Assembly (NCBI GenBank): GCA_963767245.1
Contig: CAVYDG010000003.1
Location: 1-64,000, forward strand
DNA length: 64,000 nt
Source: Roseiarcus sp963767245
Lineage (GTDB): Bacteria > Pseudomonadota > Alphaproteobacteria > Rhizobiales > Beijerinckiaceae
Reading direction: 5' to 3'
Under the pieces are notes generated by a model that saw only the letters and a program-made list of their open reading frames with translations, was not told the DNA's origin and made no database searches. This document shows positions 1 to 9,432 of the stretch, piece after piece. The stretch's first letter is position 1. Each line of letters opens with the position of its first letter. The position numbers were made by a program, and so were the translations under genes.

Positions 1-1
1 A

Positions 2-403
2 AACTACGAGGCGAAGGAACCCATCGCGTGGACCGACCCGCCGAGACCAATCGAGACGCCCTTCGTGAAAGTCCCCGGTCTCTTGAGAACGCGGTGCGTC
101 GAAGATGGCCACGTCGCCTATCTCGCGGTGACCCGCGACACCTCGCCGGGCGGCCGGCGAGTAAGCGACATCAAGGGCGATTTGATTAGAGTGCCAGCTT
201 TTGGGTTGCACCAAATCGACGTCAATCTGACGATGGGTAATCTCCAGACATCGTCGGGGACCAAACGCGCGCGTATCTCGCACAGAAAAAAGACTAGGGC
301 GTTCGGCCGGCCATGTTTCCACAAAACGGCCGCCGAGTCGCACCGACGGCCGGTCTGCGGTTGCGGCGCAAACGATCAGGCGGCGCGCGATCGGTTGAGT
401 TGA
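2..403 (+). other. Open frame entering from the left edge; possible 3' end of a gene
   Basis: A frame is open from the window edge to a TGA at 401-403. Its first 50 or so codons read like protein (for example PPRPIETPFVKVPGLLRTRC), then the composition becomes low-complexity and basic. No family was recognised. It could be the tail of a real gene whose start lies outside the window, perhaps degenerate after codon 60. Only weak support. Confidence 0.2.
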
Positions 404-720
404 GCAAGCAGCGATTTTCGGGCTTCGATCTCTCTGCGGATCGTGGACACCCTCGTCGGCGAGCGCCTCGTTGAACACGATTCCGTCGCCGCGCCTCTTC
501 GCGACGAGCCGCTCAGCGACTCCGCCGCTTCTCCAGCGGGCGCTGCCGCAGATCGTCGCCGCCGAGACGCAGAAGGTCGATCTGCCGGCTTGCGGTCACG
601 TCACGGCCTGCCCAAAGTCTTGAGGGACGCCCAGACCGTTAGCGTTCATGAGACCGAGATACGTTTGGGCGTAGGCGTCCCCCTGAGCCGCCAAAGGACC
701 AAATAGCCGAAGGGGCAGTC
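404..720. other. No recognised gene
   Basis: GC-rich stretch with one plus-strand open frame (443-706) whose translation is Ala/Arg-rich, has no family features and lacks a convincing ribosome-binding site. Nothing else was seen. Confidence 0.3.
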
Positions 721-1101
721 TCATAATTGCCTTTGGTGCCTGAGCGACGCAATGATGCGCGTCGCGGCATTGCCCAAACGCGTCAGTTGCTCGACGTCGA
801 CCGGCTCGCCACGAAGCACAGCGCCATGTAGCTTCTCGCTCTGAACGATCATGGCCGCCACCTGCCGGACCAGCGCGGTATGCCCAGCGCTCAGAACCGA
901 CGCGCAGCCGAGGTCGTCAGCAAGCGAGACGCACAGGTCTTTGTACCGACGCGCCTCGGCTGATCTGCCGTCGAGACCGGCGACAAGCTCCGACCCGCGA
1001 CCCGGAACCGCGGACGCTCGCGAGGGACCCTGATTCCTATGCTTGAACAGGCGTTGGTACATTTGTTGGTATAATAATTTTATGCTTTCGTAAAATGACA
1101 C
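721..1101 (-). CDS. Small hypothetical protein (126 aa)
   Basis: The N-terminus is basic and aromatic. The C-terminal half is helical, with a layout (DDLG, then LVRQVAAMIVQSE, then a short VDVEQLTRLGNAATRI segment) resembling small hypothetical proteins of Rhizobiales that often sit near phage or plasmid genes. The upstream DNA at 1060-1110 is notably AT-rich, unlike the surroundings, which fits a promoter region or acquired DNA. The start is uncertain because other in-frame starts exist downstream. No biochemical role can be given. Confidence 0.5.
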   Translation of the reverse strand: MSFYESIKLLYQQMYQRLFKHRNQGPSRASAVPGRGSELVAGLDGRSAEARRYKDLCVSLADDLGCASVLSAGHTALVRQVAAMIVQSEKLHGAVLRGEPVDVEQLTRLGNAATRIIASLRHQRQL

Positions 1102-1209
1102 ATTATCAATTAATTATGCAGCTAATGCGATTCCTTTCCTGGCACCAATCCGCGATAATTGCAATCGGCGCAAGAATGCGCGCGGCTTTTGTCGGCGGCG
1201 TGCGGTTCG

Positions 1210-1584
1210 CTACGGGTTAGCGCCGGGCGGGTTCTCTCTTTGCCGAACCTCGCCGATATCGCGTTCGAGAAAGTAGTTCAGGAACGTGCGGATCGCGGCG
1301 ATCGCGGCGAGGCGGGCGACCTCGTCCCAGCTCGTGGTGATCGCGGTCTCCAGGACATCGGCGGCGAGCTGGAAGGTGAGGCCGGCGACGAGCCAGCGGC
1401 CGAGCCTGAGCCACACGACGCGCTCGAGGTGGCCATCGGGCGAGGCGAACATCGCCCACAGGCCCCGGAAGAAGGCCTCGACCGCTCCGACGACAATCAG
1501 GATCAGCGCCAGCCAGTCGATGACGTCGACGGCGGCGTTGGTCGCGAGGATCAGCCATTCCTTCACTGGGCCGAGCCCCTCCAA
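1210..1584 (-). CDS. DUF1622 family inner-membrane protein (124 aa)
   Basis: The short protein has one strong membrane segment near the N-terminus (WLALILIVVGAVEAFFRG) and a second hydrophobic helix over LGRWLVAGLTFQLAADVLET. It ends with the family hallmark AIAAIRTFLNYFLERDI. Length and motif order match DUF1622 proteins of about 115-125 residues, whose function is unknown. It lies directly downstream of the frameshifted methyltransferase on the same strand, with a 42-bp gap. Family assignment is firm; function is not. Confidence 0.8.
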   Translation of the reverse strand: MEGLGPVKEWLILATNAAVDVIDWLALILIVVGAVEAFFRGLWAMFASPDGHLERVVWLRLGRWLVAGLTFQLAADVLETAITTSWDEVARLAAIAAIRTFLNYFLERDIGEVRQRENPPGANP

Positions 1585-1626
1585 CCGATGGCGTTCCCGT
1601 TCGGCGCCATTCTCCGCGAGCGGCCG

Positions 1627-2871
1627 TCAGGCCTCTGTCGCGTCGAATACGATTTGATCGTAACTCCAGAGCCTCTCGAACAATTCGCGGCCCTGATCGA
1701 GTTTGGCCCCTCGCAGAATCTCGCCAACGGCACGCTTGCCGTCAATCGAGGAGAACACGCGGTCCTGCGCCGGGTTGATCGGCAGCGCGAGATCGGGGTG
1801 GGCGTGCGCGCGATTGATCAGTACCGCCGATGCCCCGGCAGGCGGCCGCTCCCGGACACACAAGGTCCACGGCAGGCGCAGGGGCACATAGCGCAGCCAT
1901 CCTTCGCCCTCGAACGAAATGGGCTGACTTTCGCCAGCGCGATCGTCGCGATAGGCGACGAAGTCGTGCTTGGTCATGGTCCCCCGCAACAGCTCGACCG
2001 CGGCGTGTTGCAGGGGAGGGGCAGCGAGACCAGACGCGGCGCATGCGGCATGCCGGCGATCGCTCCGCACCGAGGCAGATAGAGAGCTTGCTCGCGCCAG
2101 CGCGCGAACGAGAGCCCGCAGCGCTCGATCCAGGCGCGCAGCTGCGGAACTGTGTAAGCGCGATCATTCGGGTGGAGCAGCGCATCCGCCAGCGCGTTGG
2201 GCTGTCGGAAGTCCTTCGCCCGGCTGGCTATGGCGGCTATCGGGTGATCGGGGGAAAGCGCGCCGAGCGCGGCGCCGAGTTCCCGCAGCTCCTCCTCGTT
2301 GGCGCGAACCCCGAGCAGGCGGCAGTACTCCTGCATCATGTAGACGCCGGCGCGACCGTAGGCCGCATAGACCATGACATGCAGCGCCCCGTCCTGCGCC
2401 AAGACCGCGCGCAGCGAGCGCAGTCCCATGTCCGGGTCGGGCAGATGGTGCAAGACGCCGGTACAGACGATTTCATCGAAGACCTCTCCGAGACTTCCGA
2501 CCTCTTCGATCGCAAGCCGGCGCAGGTCGAGGTTTCGAAGTCCGTATTTTCGCTGAAGATCACGCGTGTGGCTGAACTCGCTTCGCTGATGTCTATTCCT
2601 GTCACATGCGCGTTGGGCTCGCGCATCGCATGAATAGCGGCCTGCGAGGTGCCGCAGCCGGCGACCAGGATCTTGCGATCTGGCGCAGGCCGTCGCGCCG
2701 GCCAAAGGAGCAACGACAGCGCGCGGCGCCGATCCGGATTGCGATAGAGCGCGCGATGCCGGTCAAGATCGGGGAGCGGCGCCGGATAGGGATGGCTTTC
2801 GAAAAGGCCCGCACTTCGTCGGCCGGATCGGCGGGCGACGACACACTCTCTTCCACCGAAGCCGCTCGCAT
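1627..2871 (-). pseudogene. SAM-dependent methyltransferase, three frameshifts
   Basis: The pieces of one class I methyltransferase lie in successive frames. The start (MRAASVEESVSSPADPADEV) is in one frame. After a shift in the T-run near 2793 it becomes FFESHPYPAPLPDLD, followed by the SAM-binding glycine loop ILVAGCGTSQAAIHAM. A second shift near 2570 leads into LRNLDLRRLAIEEVG and the motif GVLHHLPDPD. A third near 2015 leads into the C-terminal domain (MTKHDFVAYRDDRAGES to LWSYDQIVFDATEA). Each break is explained by one base. The reconstructed protein would be about 410 residues. Either a decayed gene or a victim of indel errors; the substrate is unknown. Confidence 0.75.
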
Positions 2872-2939
2872 TCAGCCTCCGAGAAGCCCGAGCGGCCGCG
2901 AAAGGCGTCCGCTCGGACCGATATCACGCCCCGGTCAGC

Positions 2940-4499
2940 TCAGTGCATGCCGGCGGCGGTCTCGTGCATCGCCTTCAGCGCGTCGTCGAGGGTGAAGGTG
3001 TTGGGCTTCTGGATGGGCGGGAAATCCTTGAAGGTCGCCGCCCATTGCGCAGCCGCCGCCTGCGCGCCGTAGATCATGAAGACGCGGTGCAAATACCAGT
3101 CGTAATAGCTGTTCGAAGTGATATCCGCCCGTTCGTAGGGGTCGGTGCGAAGATTGAAGAGCTTCGGCACCCGGAGCTTGGTGAACGGCTCCGCCCAGAC
3201 CCGGAGCGTGCCGGGAGCGCGCTGCTCCATGAACACGACCTTCCAATTGTCGTAGCGCAAGCCGAGCACGTCGCCGTCGTCGCTCAGATACATGAAGAAA
3301 TTGCGCGGGCACTTTTTCTCCTGCCCCGTCAGGTAAGGCACCAGATTATAGGCGTCGAGATGGTTCTTGTAGGTCCGGCCGATCGCCTGGTATCCCTTCT
3401 TCAGCTTCTCGATGATGTCGGGTTCGCCGGCCATCGCCAGAAAGGTTGGGAACCAGTCGTGGTGCTGGACGATCTCGTTCGAGATCTGGCCGGGCTTGAT
3501 TTTGCCCGGCCAGCGAACCATCATCGGCACGCGGAACGCGCCTTCCCAGTTTGAGTTTTTCTCGTTGCGGAAAGGCGTCATGGCGGCGTCTGGCCATGAG
3601 TTCATGTGCGGGCCATTGTCGGTCGAATACATGACGAACGTATTGTCGGCGATCTTGAGTTCGTCGAGAAAATCGAGCGCCTGGCCGACGTTCTTGTCGT
3701 GGTCGATCATTGTGTCGTGATAGTTTGACTGCCAACGTCCTGCCTGTCCCTTGCTCTCCGGCTTTGTATGGGTAAAGGCGTGCATGTGGGTCGTATTGAG
3801 CCAGACGAAGAACGGCGTGCCGGCGTCGTTCGCCTTCTTCATGAATTCCTTCGCGCGACCGACGAAGTCGTCGTCGCAGGTTTCCATGCGCTTCTTGGTC
3901 AGCGGGCCAGTATCCTCGATTTTCTGCTTGCCCACCCTGCCCCACCGCGGCTCGACGGTCGGATCGTCCTTGTCGGTCGCGAACGAATGCATCACCCCGC
4001 GCGGCCCGAATGACTTCTTGAAGTTCGGGAAGTCCTTCTCGTTGGGGTAGTCTTCCTGTTCCGGCTCCTCCTCGGCATTGAGGTGGTAGAGGTTGCCATA
4101 AAACTCGTCGAAGCCATGATTTGTCGGCAGCATCGAGTTGAGGTCGCCGAGATGGTTCTTGCCGAACTGTCCGGTGGCGTAGCCCTGGTTCTTGAGCGCG
4201 GCGGCGATGGTGATGATCTTCTCGCTCATGCCGATCGGCGCGCCGGGGATGCCGACCTTGGAGAGGCCGGTGCGATAGACGCTTTGCCCGGTAATGAACG
4301 ACGAGCGGCCAGCGGTGCATGATTGTTCGCCGTAGGAATTTGTGAACAGTATCCCTTCGTTCGCGATGCGGTCGATGTTGGGCGTCTGGTAGCCCATGAG
4401 GCCGTGCGAATAGCAGCTCAAGTTGGCGATGCCGATGTCGTCGCCCCAGATGACGAGGATGTTCGGCTTGTCTGATTTAGGCTTCGGTGACTTAGGCAT
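2940..4499 (-). CDS. Arylsulfatase (Cys-type, formylglycine-dependent), 519 aa
   Basis: Sulfatase of the alkaline phosphatase superfamily, expected to hydrolyse sulfate esters. The N-terminus carries the metal-binding Asp pair (ILVIWGDDIG, D20/D21). The signature CTAGRSSFITG has Cys61 as the residue converted to formylglycine. GYATGQFGKNHLGD supplies the conserved Lys/His, and YSTDNGPH the second metal Asp-Asn. No signal peptide is visible, so a cytoplasmic location is likely. It lies 75 bp downstream of a paralogue on the same strand, and an FGE-like gene lies upstream in the same run of genes. Complete and of normal length for this subfamily. The substrate is unknown. Confidence 0.92.
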   Translation of the reverse strand: MPKSPKPKSDKPNILVIWGDDIGIANLSCYSHGLMGYQTPNIDRIANEGILFTNSYGEQSCTAGRSSFITGQSVYRTGLSKVGIPGAPIGMSEKIITIAAALKNQGYATGQFGKNHLGDLNSMLPTNHGFDEFYGNLYHLNAEEEPEQEDYPNEKDFPNFKKSFGPRGVMHSFATDKDDPTVEPRWGRVGKQKIEDTGPLTKKRMETCDDDFVGRAKEFMKKANDAGTPFFVWLNTTHMHAFTHTKPESKGQAGRWQSNYHDTMIDHDKNVGQALDFLDELKIADNTFVMYSTDNGPHMNSWPDAAMTPFRNEKNSNWEGAFRVPMMVRWPGKIKPGQISNEIVQHHDWFPTFLAMAGEPDIIEKLKKGYQAIGRTYKNHLDAYNLVPYLTGQEKKCPRNFFMYLSDDGDVLGLRYDNWKVVFMEQRAPGTLRVWAEPFTKLRVPKLFNLRTDPYERADITSNSYYDWYLHRVFMIYGAQAAAAQWAATFKDFPPIQKPNTFTLDDALKAMHETAAGMH

Positions 4500-4574
4500 T
4501 TCCCTCTCCTATCTTTAAATCGACACTCCAATTGATGATGCGAGCCCTCCGCGCTAGCCGAGGGCCCGCATTGG

Positions 4575-6056
4575 TCACACATGGCCGCCATGGTTCGATA
4601 CCTGGGTCAAAACCGCATCCAGGTTGAACGAAGCCGGTTTCTGGCGCGGCGGGAACTTGACGAAGTTGTTGATCTCCGCCGCCACCGTCGCCTGCATCAG
4701 GTACATTTGGGGGATGTGATCAACCATCCAATCAAAGTAGACATTGGAGTTGAAATCCGCGCGCTCGAACGGGTCGCGGCGAAGATTGAAGATCAACGGC
4801 AGCCTTAGCTTCACCACAGCCTCCGCCCGGCCATGGTGTAAGCGAGCGTCGCACCGCGAGGGGAACTTATAGTCGCCGACCCGGACCGCCATCACTTCGC
4901 CGTCGTCGCTGAAATACATGATGGCGTTTCTCGGGCTCTCCTTCGCCCCTCCGGTCAAGTAGGGGATGATGTTGTAGCCGTCGAGACGGACCTTGTAGGT
5001 CTTGCTTCCGACCGTATGGCCATTGAGCAGCTTCTGCGCGATGTCCGGCTCTCCGGCGGCGGCGAGCAAGGTCGGGAACATGTCGATATGGGAGAGGATG
5101 CCATTGAAGACGGTTCCGGGCTTGATCTTGCCCGGCCAGCGTATGAACGTCGGAACGCGCCAGCCGCCTTCCCAATTGGTGTCTTTCATCATGCGGAACG
5201 GCGTATTCGCGCCGTCCGGCCAGGTGTCGTTCTGGGGTCCGTTGTCGGTCGAATACATGACGATGGTGTTGTCGGCGATCCCAAGTTCGTCGAGCTTCTT
5301 GAAGAGCTCGCCAACTTGCTCGTCGTGCGTGACCATTCGATCGCTGTAGTCGTCCTGCCCGCTCTTGCCGCGGTTCTTGTCGGCGAGATGGGTCCGGAAG
5401 TGCATCGCGGTCGAATTGTACCAGAGGAAGAATGGCTGATTTGCCTTGGCCTGCTTTTCCATCCAGCCAAGCGCGCCCGCGGTGATCTCCTCGTCGATGG
5501 TTTCCATGCGCTTCTTGGTCAACGGGCCGGTGTCGGTGATCGACTGGCCACCCTTGCCGTCAGCCAGGCAGTGGAGCACGCCGCGCGGCCCAAACTTCTT
5601 TTTGAATTCGGGGTCCTTCGGATAGTCCCGCAACTATGGCTTTTCCTCGGCGTTGAGGTGATAGAGATTGCCGAAGAATTCGTCGAACCCATGCACAGTC
5701 GGCAGATATTCGTCGCGGTCTCCCAGATGGTTCTTGCCGAACTGGCCGGTGGCGTAGCCGAGCGGCTTCAGCATTTCGGCGATGGTCGGGTCTTCCGCAT
5801 GCAATCCGACCGTCGCGCCGGGCATGCCGACTTTTGTGAGGCCGGTGCGGATTGGGTTCTGACCGGTGATGAAGCACGCGCGGCCGGCTGTGCAGCTCTG
5901 CTGGCCATACCAGTCGGTGAACGTCGCCCCTTCTTGTGCGATGCGGTCGATGTTGGGCGTTTGGTAGCCCATCATGCCTTTGCTGTAGTGGCTGATGTTC
6001 CAGTAGCCGATGTCGTCGCCCCAAATGATGAGGATGTTCGGCTTGCTCTGAGGCAT
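4575..6056 (-). pseudogene. Second arylsulfatase, interrupted by an in-frame amber codon
   Basis: Paralogue of the sulfatase downstream, with the same metal motif (IIWGDDIGYWN) and catalytic signature CTAGRACFITGQ (Cys55). The reading frame continues without shift through codon 140, then meets TAG at 5634-5636, then continues in the same frame for about 350 residues (LRDYPKDPEFKKKFGPRG to the end at 4575). In the paralogue this position is EPEQEDYP, so one base change of a Glu codon (GAG to TAG) would explain the stop. All catalytic residues flanking the stop remain. It is either a recent nonsense pseudogene, two separately translated parts (an ATG follows the stop closely), a sequencing error, or amber read-through. 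Confidence 0.85.
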
Positions 6057-6159
6057 TTCCTACTCCGGTTTTTGATACGAATTTCAAATGGACGATCTAT
6101 CTCAGCGCGCCGATGTCCGCAACGCAACACAGCTATTCAACTTCGAGCCACGCGCCTCC

Positions 6160-6610
6160 CTATTCGAAGGGTCCGACGTGAAACGCCATGCTCAGGATCG
6201 CCGCAACCCCGATGAGGAGCAGAACGAATGCGGTAATCAGCGTCAGCGAAACCGGAAAGACGCTCTCGCCATGGATGAGCCCTTCCGCCCGCATCGACTT
6301 TGCGCAAATGGCGCAGTCCCAGCATGAACTGGACGTGGTAGGCGATGCCCAGGACCAGCATCACGATGCCGAGCCCTACCAGAGCGAGCCCGAAGTTGCG
6401 CGGCGCCGCGGCCTTGGTGACGATATCCTGATCGCGCAGCTTCTGAAACACCTGGGCGATGGTGAAGCCGAAGCCGATCAGCGACAACGCGGTGCGGATC
6501 ACCGACATCAGCGTCCGGTCGGCGCTCATGCGAGTCCGCTGAAAAGACATGCCGGTGCGGCGCGACGAGAGTTCGGTGTTCGTGTCGAACTTGAGTTCCG
6601 GGTTCGCCAT
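6160..6610 (-). pseudogene. DUF202 (YidH-like) small membrane protein, C-terminal frameshift
   Basis: The start at 6610 is chosen for the GGAGGAA ribosome-binding site just upstream. The N-terminus is hydrophilic, followed by the DUF202 pattern: LMSVIRTALSLIGFGFTIAQ and NFGLALVGLGIVMLVLGIAYH are two membrane helices. After KVDAGG the frame breaks. One base of shift near 6283 restores a third helix, TLITAFVLLLIGVAAILSM, and a natural stop at 6160. Function is unknown. Neighbours are the sulfatases and another membrane protein in the same direction. Confidence 0.7.
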
Positions 6611-6634
6611 CCGCCGTTCCTCCAAGCGCCGCGA

Positions 6635-7075
6635 TCAACTGGACGCCGGCCGCGGGGCGACCCAAAGGCTCGCGAGGCGCTCAATGGGGCCGCGAAACAG
6701 GAAATAAGGGACAAACGCCAGCAGTATGGCGATCACGGCCGCCTGGACGGGGTAGAACGTCTTGAACACCACCCATTGATAGACGGTGTCCATGACGATC
6801 CCGAGAATCAGGATCCTCGCGGTTGAAATGACTCCCTCCCAAAGCCGCCCGACCCTCCCCTGCGAATCGCGGACGCCGCGCAGCAGCGCCCAGAGGTAGG
6901 GCCTCCGGCCGAGCCGTGCGTCCTTGACGCCGTCGCGGAGCGCGGCGATCAGCGCCATCGCCGGCTGCAATATGAAGCGGAAAGTCATCGGGCCCCCGGG
7001 CCGATCCAGGACGTCGGTCCATAGACGGCCAAGACTCTCTTCCGTAACGCCATACCAGAGCACTCCGCCGATCAC
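6635..7075 (-). CDS. Hypothetical membrane protein (about 146 aa)
   Basis: Two hydrophobic segments are clear: VISTARILILGIVMDTVYQWVVFKTFYPV and AAVIAILLAFVPYFLFRG near the C-terminus. The N-terminus is also hydrophobic, and the open frame runs about 48 nt further upstream without ATG, GTG or TTG. The GTG at 7075 therefore cuts into what looks like a first helix, so the true start is uncertain. It sits between the FGE-like gene and the DUF202 gene, all minus strand with short gaps, suggesting co-transcription. Family not recognised. Confidence 0.6.
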   Translation of the reverse strand: MIGGVLWYGVTEESLGRLWTDVLDRPGGPMTFRFILQPAMALIAALRDGVKDARLGRRPYLWALLRGVRDSQGRVGRLWEGVISTARILILGIVMDTVYQWVVFKTFYPVQAAVIAILLAFVPYFLFRGPIERLASLWVAPRPASS

Positions 7076-7139
7076 GAGAACCGCCAGGAGCCCGACAGCG
7101 AGCCGCGCCTGAGCGATCTGGTTTTAGACGGCGCGTCTG

Positions 7140-8126
7140 TCAACGCTTGCCCTGCTCGTGCACGACGCACCGGAATCCGACATGGCTTGTGGAAGTGTCG
7201 ACCGGCTCGGCGTGGCGCGCGGCCGGCCGATAGCGGCGGCAATAGTTCGGCGCGCACAAATGCGAACCGCCTTTCAGGACTTTTCGGGGAATGCGGATTT
7301 CCGGCTGGCAAGGGTCGAAGCTCTCGGCCTCCAGGCCGCCGCGCGGATTTTGCGGCACGCAGCAAGCCTTCGCGGCGTCCGCGGAATGGCGCGTCGACCA
7401 GAAATCGGTTGTCCATTCCCAGACATTGCCGATCATGTCGTAGACGCCGTAGCCGTTCGGCGGGAACGATCTGACCGGCGACGTGCGATCGTAGCCGTCA
7501 AGCTTTTGGTTCTCGTGCGGAAACGCCCCCTGCCAGGTGTTGGCCATCGGCTTGCCCTCGGGCGTCATGTCGTCGCCCCACGCGTATTCCGCCCCGTCGA
7601 GACCTCCACGCGCCGCGTATTCCCATTCGGCCTCGGTCGGCAGCTCCTTGCCGGCCCAGCGCGCATAGGCCTCCGCGTCGCGATACGCGACATGCACCAC
7701 CGGGTAATCGTCCATGCCGCTGATCGAGCTTCGCGGCCCATAGGGCCGGCGCCAGTCGGCCCCGAACTTGAACCGCCACCATTGCGACCAGTCCTTGAGA
7801 TCAACCGGCTTGTCCGGAGGCGCGAAGACGAGCGAACCGGCCTTCAGCATATGCGGCAGCGCGCCCGGATAGTCCTTCGGATCGGGCGCGATCTCGGCGA
7901 AGGTGACGTAGTTCGTGGCGTTGACGAACTTGCGGAACTGGCGATTGGTCACCGGCGCGGCGTCGATCCGGAATGCGTCGACGCTAACGCGGTGGGCGGG
8001 CGCCTCCTCGGGATAGTGCCGGTCCGAACCCATGCGGAATTCCCCCGCCGGCACGAAGACCATATCGGCGAGCGGGTCTTGCCGCGGCGCCTCAACGCGC
8101 CTGGAAACCTGGGTCTCTGAACTCAT
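7140..8126 (-). CDS. Formylglycine-generating enzyme (SUMF1) family protein, 328 aa
   Basis: Sulfatase-modifying factor fold: FVPAGEFRMGSD at the start, then PVVHVAYRDAEAYARWAGKE, LPTEAEWEYAARGG, GNVWEWTTDFW, LKGGSHLCAPNYC and the C-terminal GFRCV. FGEs oxidise the Cys of a sulfatase CxxxR motif to formylglycine. This gene is the first of a minus-strand run ending with two such sulfatases, so it is their likely maturase. Oddity: aerobic FGEs use two cysteines five residues apart (C-x4-C). Here the first is present (Cys296 in NYCRRYRP) but the second position is Pro301. It may therefore use another chemistry or be an inactive homologue. No signal peptide is evident. Confidence 0.85.
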   Translation of the reverse strand: MSSETQVSRRVEAPRQDPLADMVFVPAGEFRMGSDRHYPEEAPAHRVSVDAFRIDAAPVTNRQFRKFVNATNYVTFAEIAPDPKDYPGALPHMLKAGSLVFAPPDKPVDLKDWSQWWRFKFGADWRRPYGPRSSISGMDDYPVVHVAYRDAEAYARWAGKELPTEAEWEYAARGGLDGAEYAWGDDMTPEGKPMANTWQGAFPHENQKLDGYDRTSPVRSFPPNGYGVYDMIGNVWEWTTDFWSTRHSADAAKACCVPQNPRGGLEAESFDPCQPEIRIPRKVLKGGSHLCAPNYCRRYRPAARHAEPVDTSTSHVGFRCVVHEQGKR

Positions 8127-8294
8127 GGCGCCCTGCTGATCGGCGGGATCAAAACGACCGCATCAATACCATCAATCCAACAAATTGCGACCCTCGGATC
8201 AGAAGGCCGAGGATCAGGCGCCCGGCGTGGGCGGCCAAGCAAGGAGGGTCCGAACGCCCGTCTTCCGCAGCTTTGGAAGCATTTAAATTTTCGA

Positions 8295-8342
8295 TTGACG
8301 TTCCTATGCCTTTGCCTGATAAATTCTTTTAGAACGATCTAA
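8295..8342 (+). promoter_or_regulatory. Candidate promoter and operator for the lacI-type gene
   Basis: A TTGACG box at 8295-8300 and GATAAA at 8318-8323 are separated by 17 bp. Immediately downstream, TTAGA-ACGA-TCTAA (8329-8342) is a perfect inverted repeat placed where transcription would start. This position suits autorepression by the LacI-family protein encoded 26 bp downstream. Seen by eye; no matching second site was found before the transporter genes. Confidence 0.4.
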
Positions 8343-8367
8343 ATCGAAAACGATCGTCGGAGGGAGC

Positions 8368-9378
8368 GTGCGGCCGACCGTGAAGGATATCGCCCGGCAC
8401 GCGGGGGTTTCGGCGGCGACCGTCTCTTTGGTGCTGCGCAACAGTCCCCTGGTTGCGGCCGCCACCCGGGCCGGCGTCCAATCGTCGATGGACTCGCTCG
8501 GCTATGTCTATCATCGCGCCGCGGCGAATTTGCGCATGCGCCTCACCCATACTGTCGGGCTGGTCATCTGTGAGATCACCAATCCGTTCTACGCCGAGCT
8601 CGCGGCGGAAATCGACGACGCGCTCGATCAGGCGGGCTGGGTCGCCTTCGTCGCCAATACTGCGGAATCGCCCACCCGTCAGAGCCGCTTCATCGCCCGC
8701 ATGCGCGAGCATCGAGTCGACGGCATCCTGCTTGCGCCGGCCGAAGGCGCCTCGGCTGACGACGTCGATGAGCTGAAGCGCAACGGCATCCCGGTCGTGC
8801 AAATGCTGCGGCGGGTAGGCAAGCACAGCGCCGACTATGTCAGCGCCGACTTCCGCCTCGGCATGACCCTGGCGGCCGAGCATTTGATCCGGCTCGGCCA
8901 CCAGCGCATCGCTTTCGTTGGCGGCGCGCGCAGAGTGTCGCCGGCGCGTGACCGAACCGAGGCCTTCCGCGCCATCCTGCCGAGATTCGGATTGCCGGTG
9001 GGGCCGATCGTCAATTGCCTGCCGACGCGAGAGGGCGGCGCCGCTGCGGTCGGCCAGCTCTTCCACGACAGATCGAACGCGCCGACCGCCGTGATCTGCC
9101 ATAACGACCTTTGCGCGCTCGGCGTCATGCTGGGTCTCGCCGATCTGGGTTTCATTCCTGGCCGCGACGTGGCCGTGGTCGGCTTCGACAACATTCCCGA
9201 GGGCGCGATGCACCGGCCGTCGCTGACAACGGTCGCCATTGGCGCGCGCGAGATCGGGGAGGAGGCCGCCCGCTTGTTGCTGCGACGGATCAAATCACCC
9301 GACGGCTCATCCGAGAGTATCATCCTGCCACCGAAACTCGTCATTCGCGAAAGCTGCGGCTCACGACCACCGATGTGA
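8368..9378 (+). CDS. LacI-family transcriptional regulator (336 aa)
   Basis: The N-terminal helix-turn-helix (TVKDIARHAGVSAATVSLVL) is followed by a periplasmic-binding-protein-like effector domain (VGLVICEITNPFYAELAAEI, then GVMLGLADLGFIPGRDVAVVG and LTTVAIGAREIGEEAARLLL). GTG start at 8368 with GGAGGG just upstream. It precedes a sugar-type ABC importer on the same strand by 54 bp and is likely its ligand-controlled repressor. The DNA site at 8329-8342 may be its own operator. Ligand unknown, presumably the imported sugar or polyol. Confidence 0.92.
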   Translation: MRPTVKDIARHAGVSAATVSLVLRNSPLVAAATRAGVQSSMDSLGYVYHRAAANLRMRLTHTVGLVICEITNPFYAELAAEIDDALDQAGWVAFVANTAESPTRQSRFIARMREHRVDGILLAPAEGASADDVDELKRNGIPVVQMLRRVGKHSADYVSADFRLGMTLAAEHLIRLGHQRIAFVGGARRVSPARDRTEAFRAILPRFGLPVGPIVNCLPTREGGAAAVGQLFHDRSNAPTAVICHNDLCALGVMLGLADLGFIPGRDVAVVGFDNIPEGAMHRPSLTTVAIGAREIGEEAARLLLRRIKSPDGSSESIILPPKLVIRESCGSRPPM

Positions 9379-9432
9379 GAAACGAATCCTGTTCGACGCC
9401 GAGGCGCGAACTTGAAAAGGGAGGAAGCCACG

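Noticed and set aside
443..706. An 87-codon plus-strand frame
   Set aside because: Ala/Arg/Asp-rich, no ribosome-binding site and no conserved pattern; probably chance in GC-rich DNA.
5016..6215. A 399-codon plus-strand frame opposite the second sulfatase
   Set aside because: Antisense shadow; the minus strand holds catalytic sulfatase motifs in the correct order.
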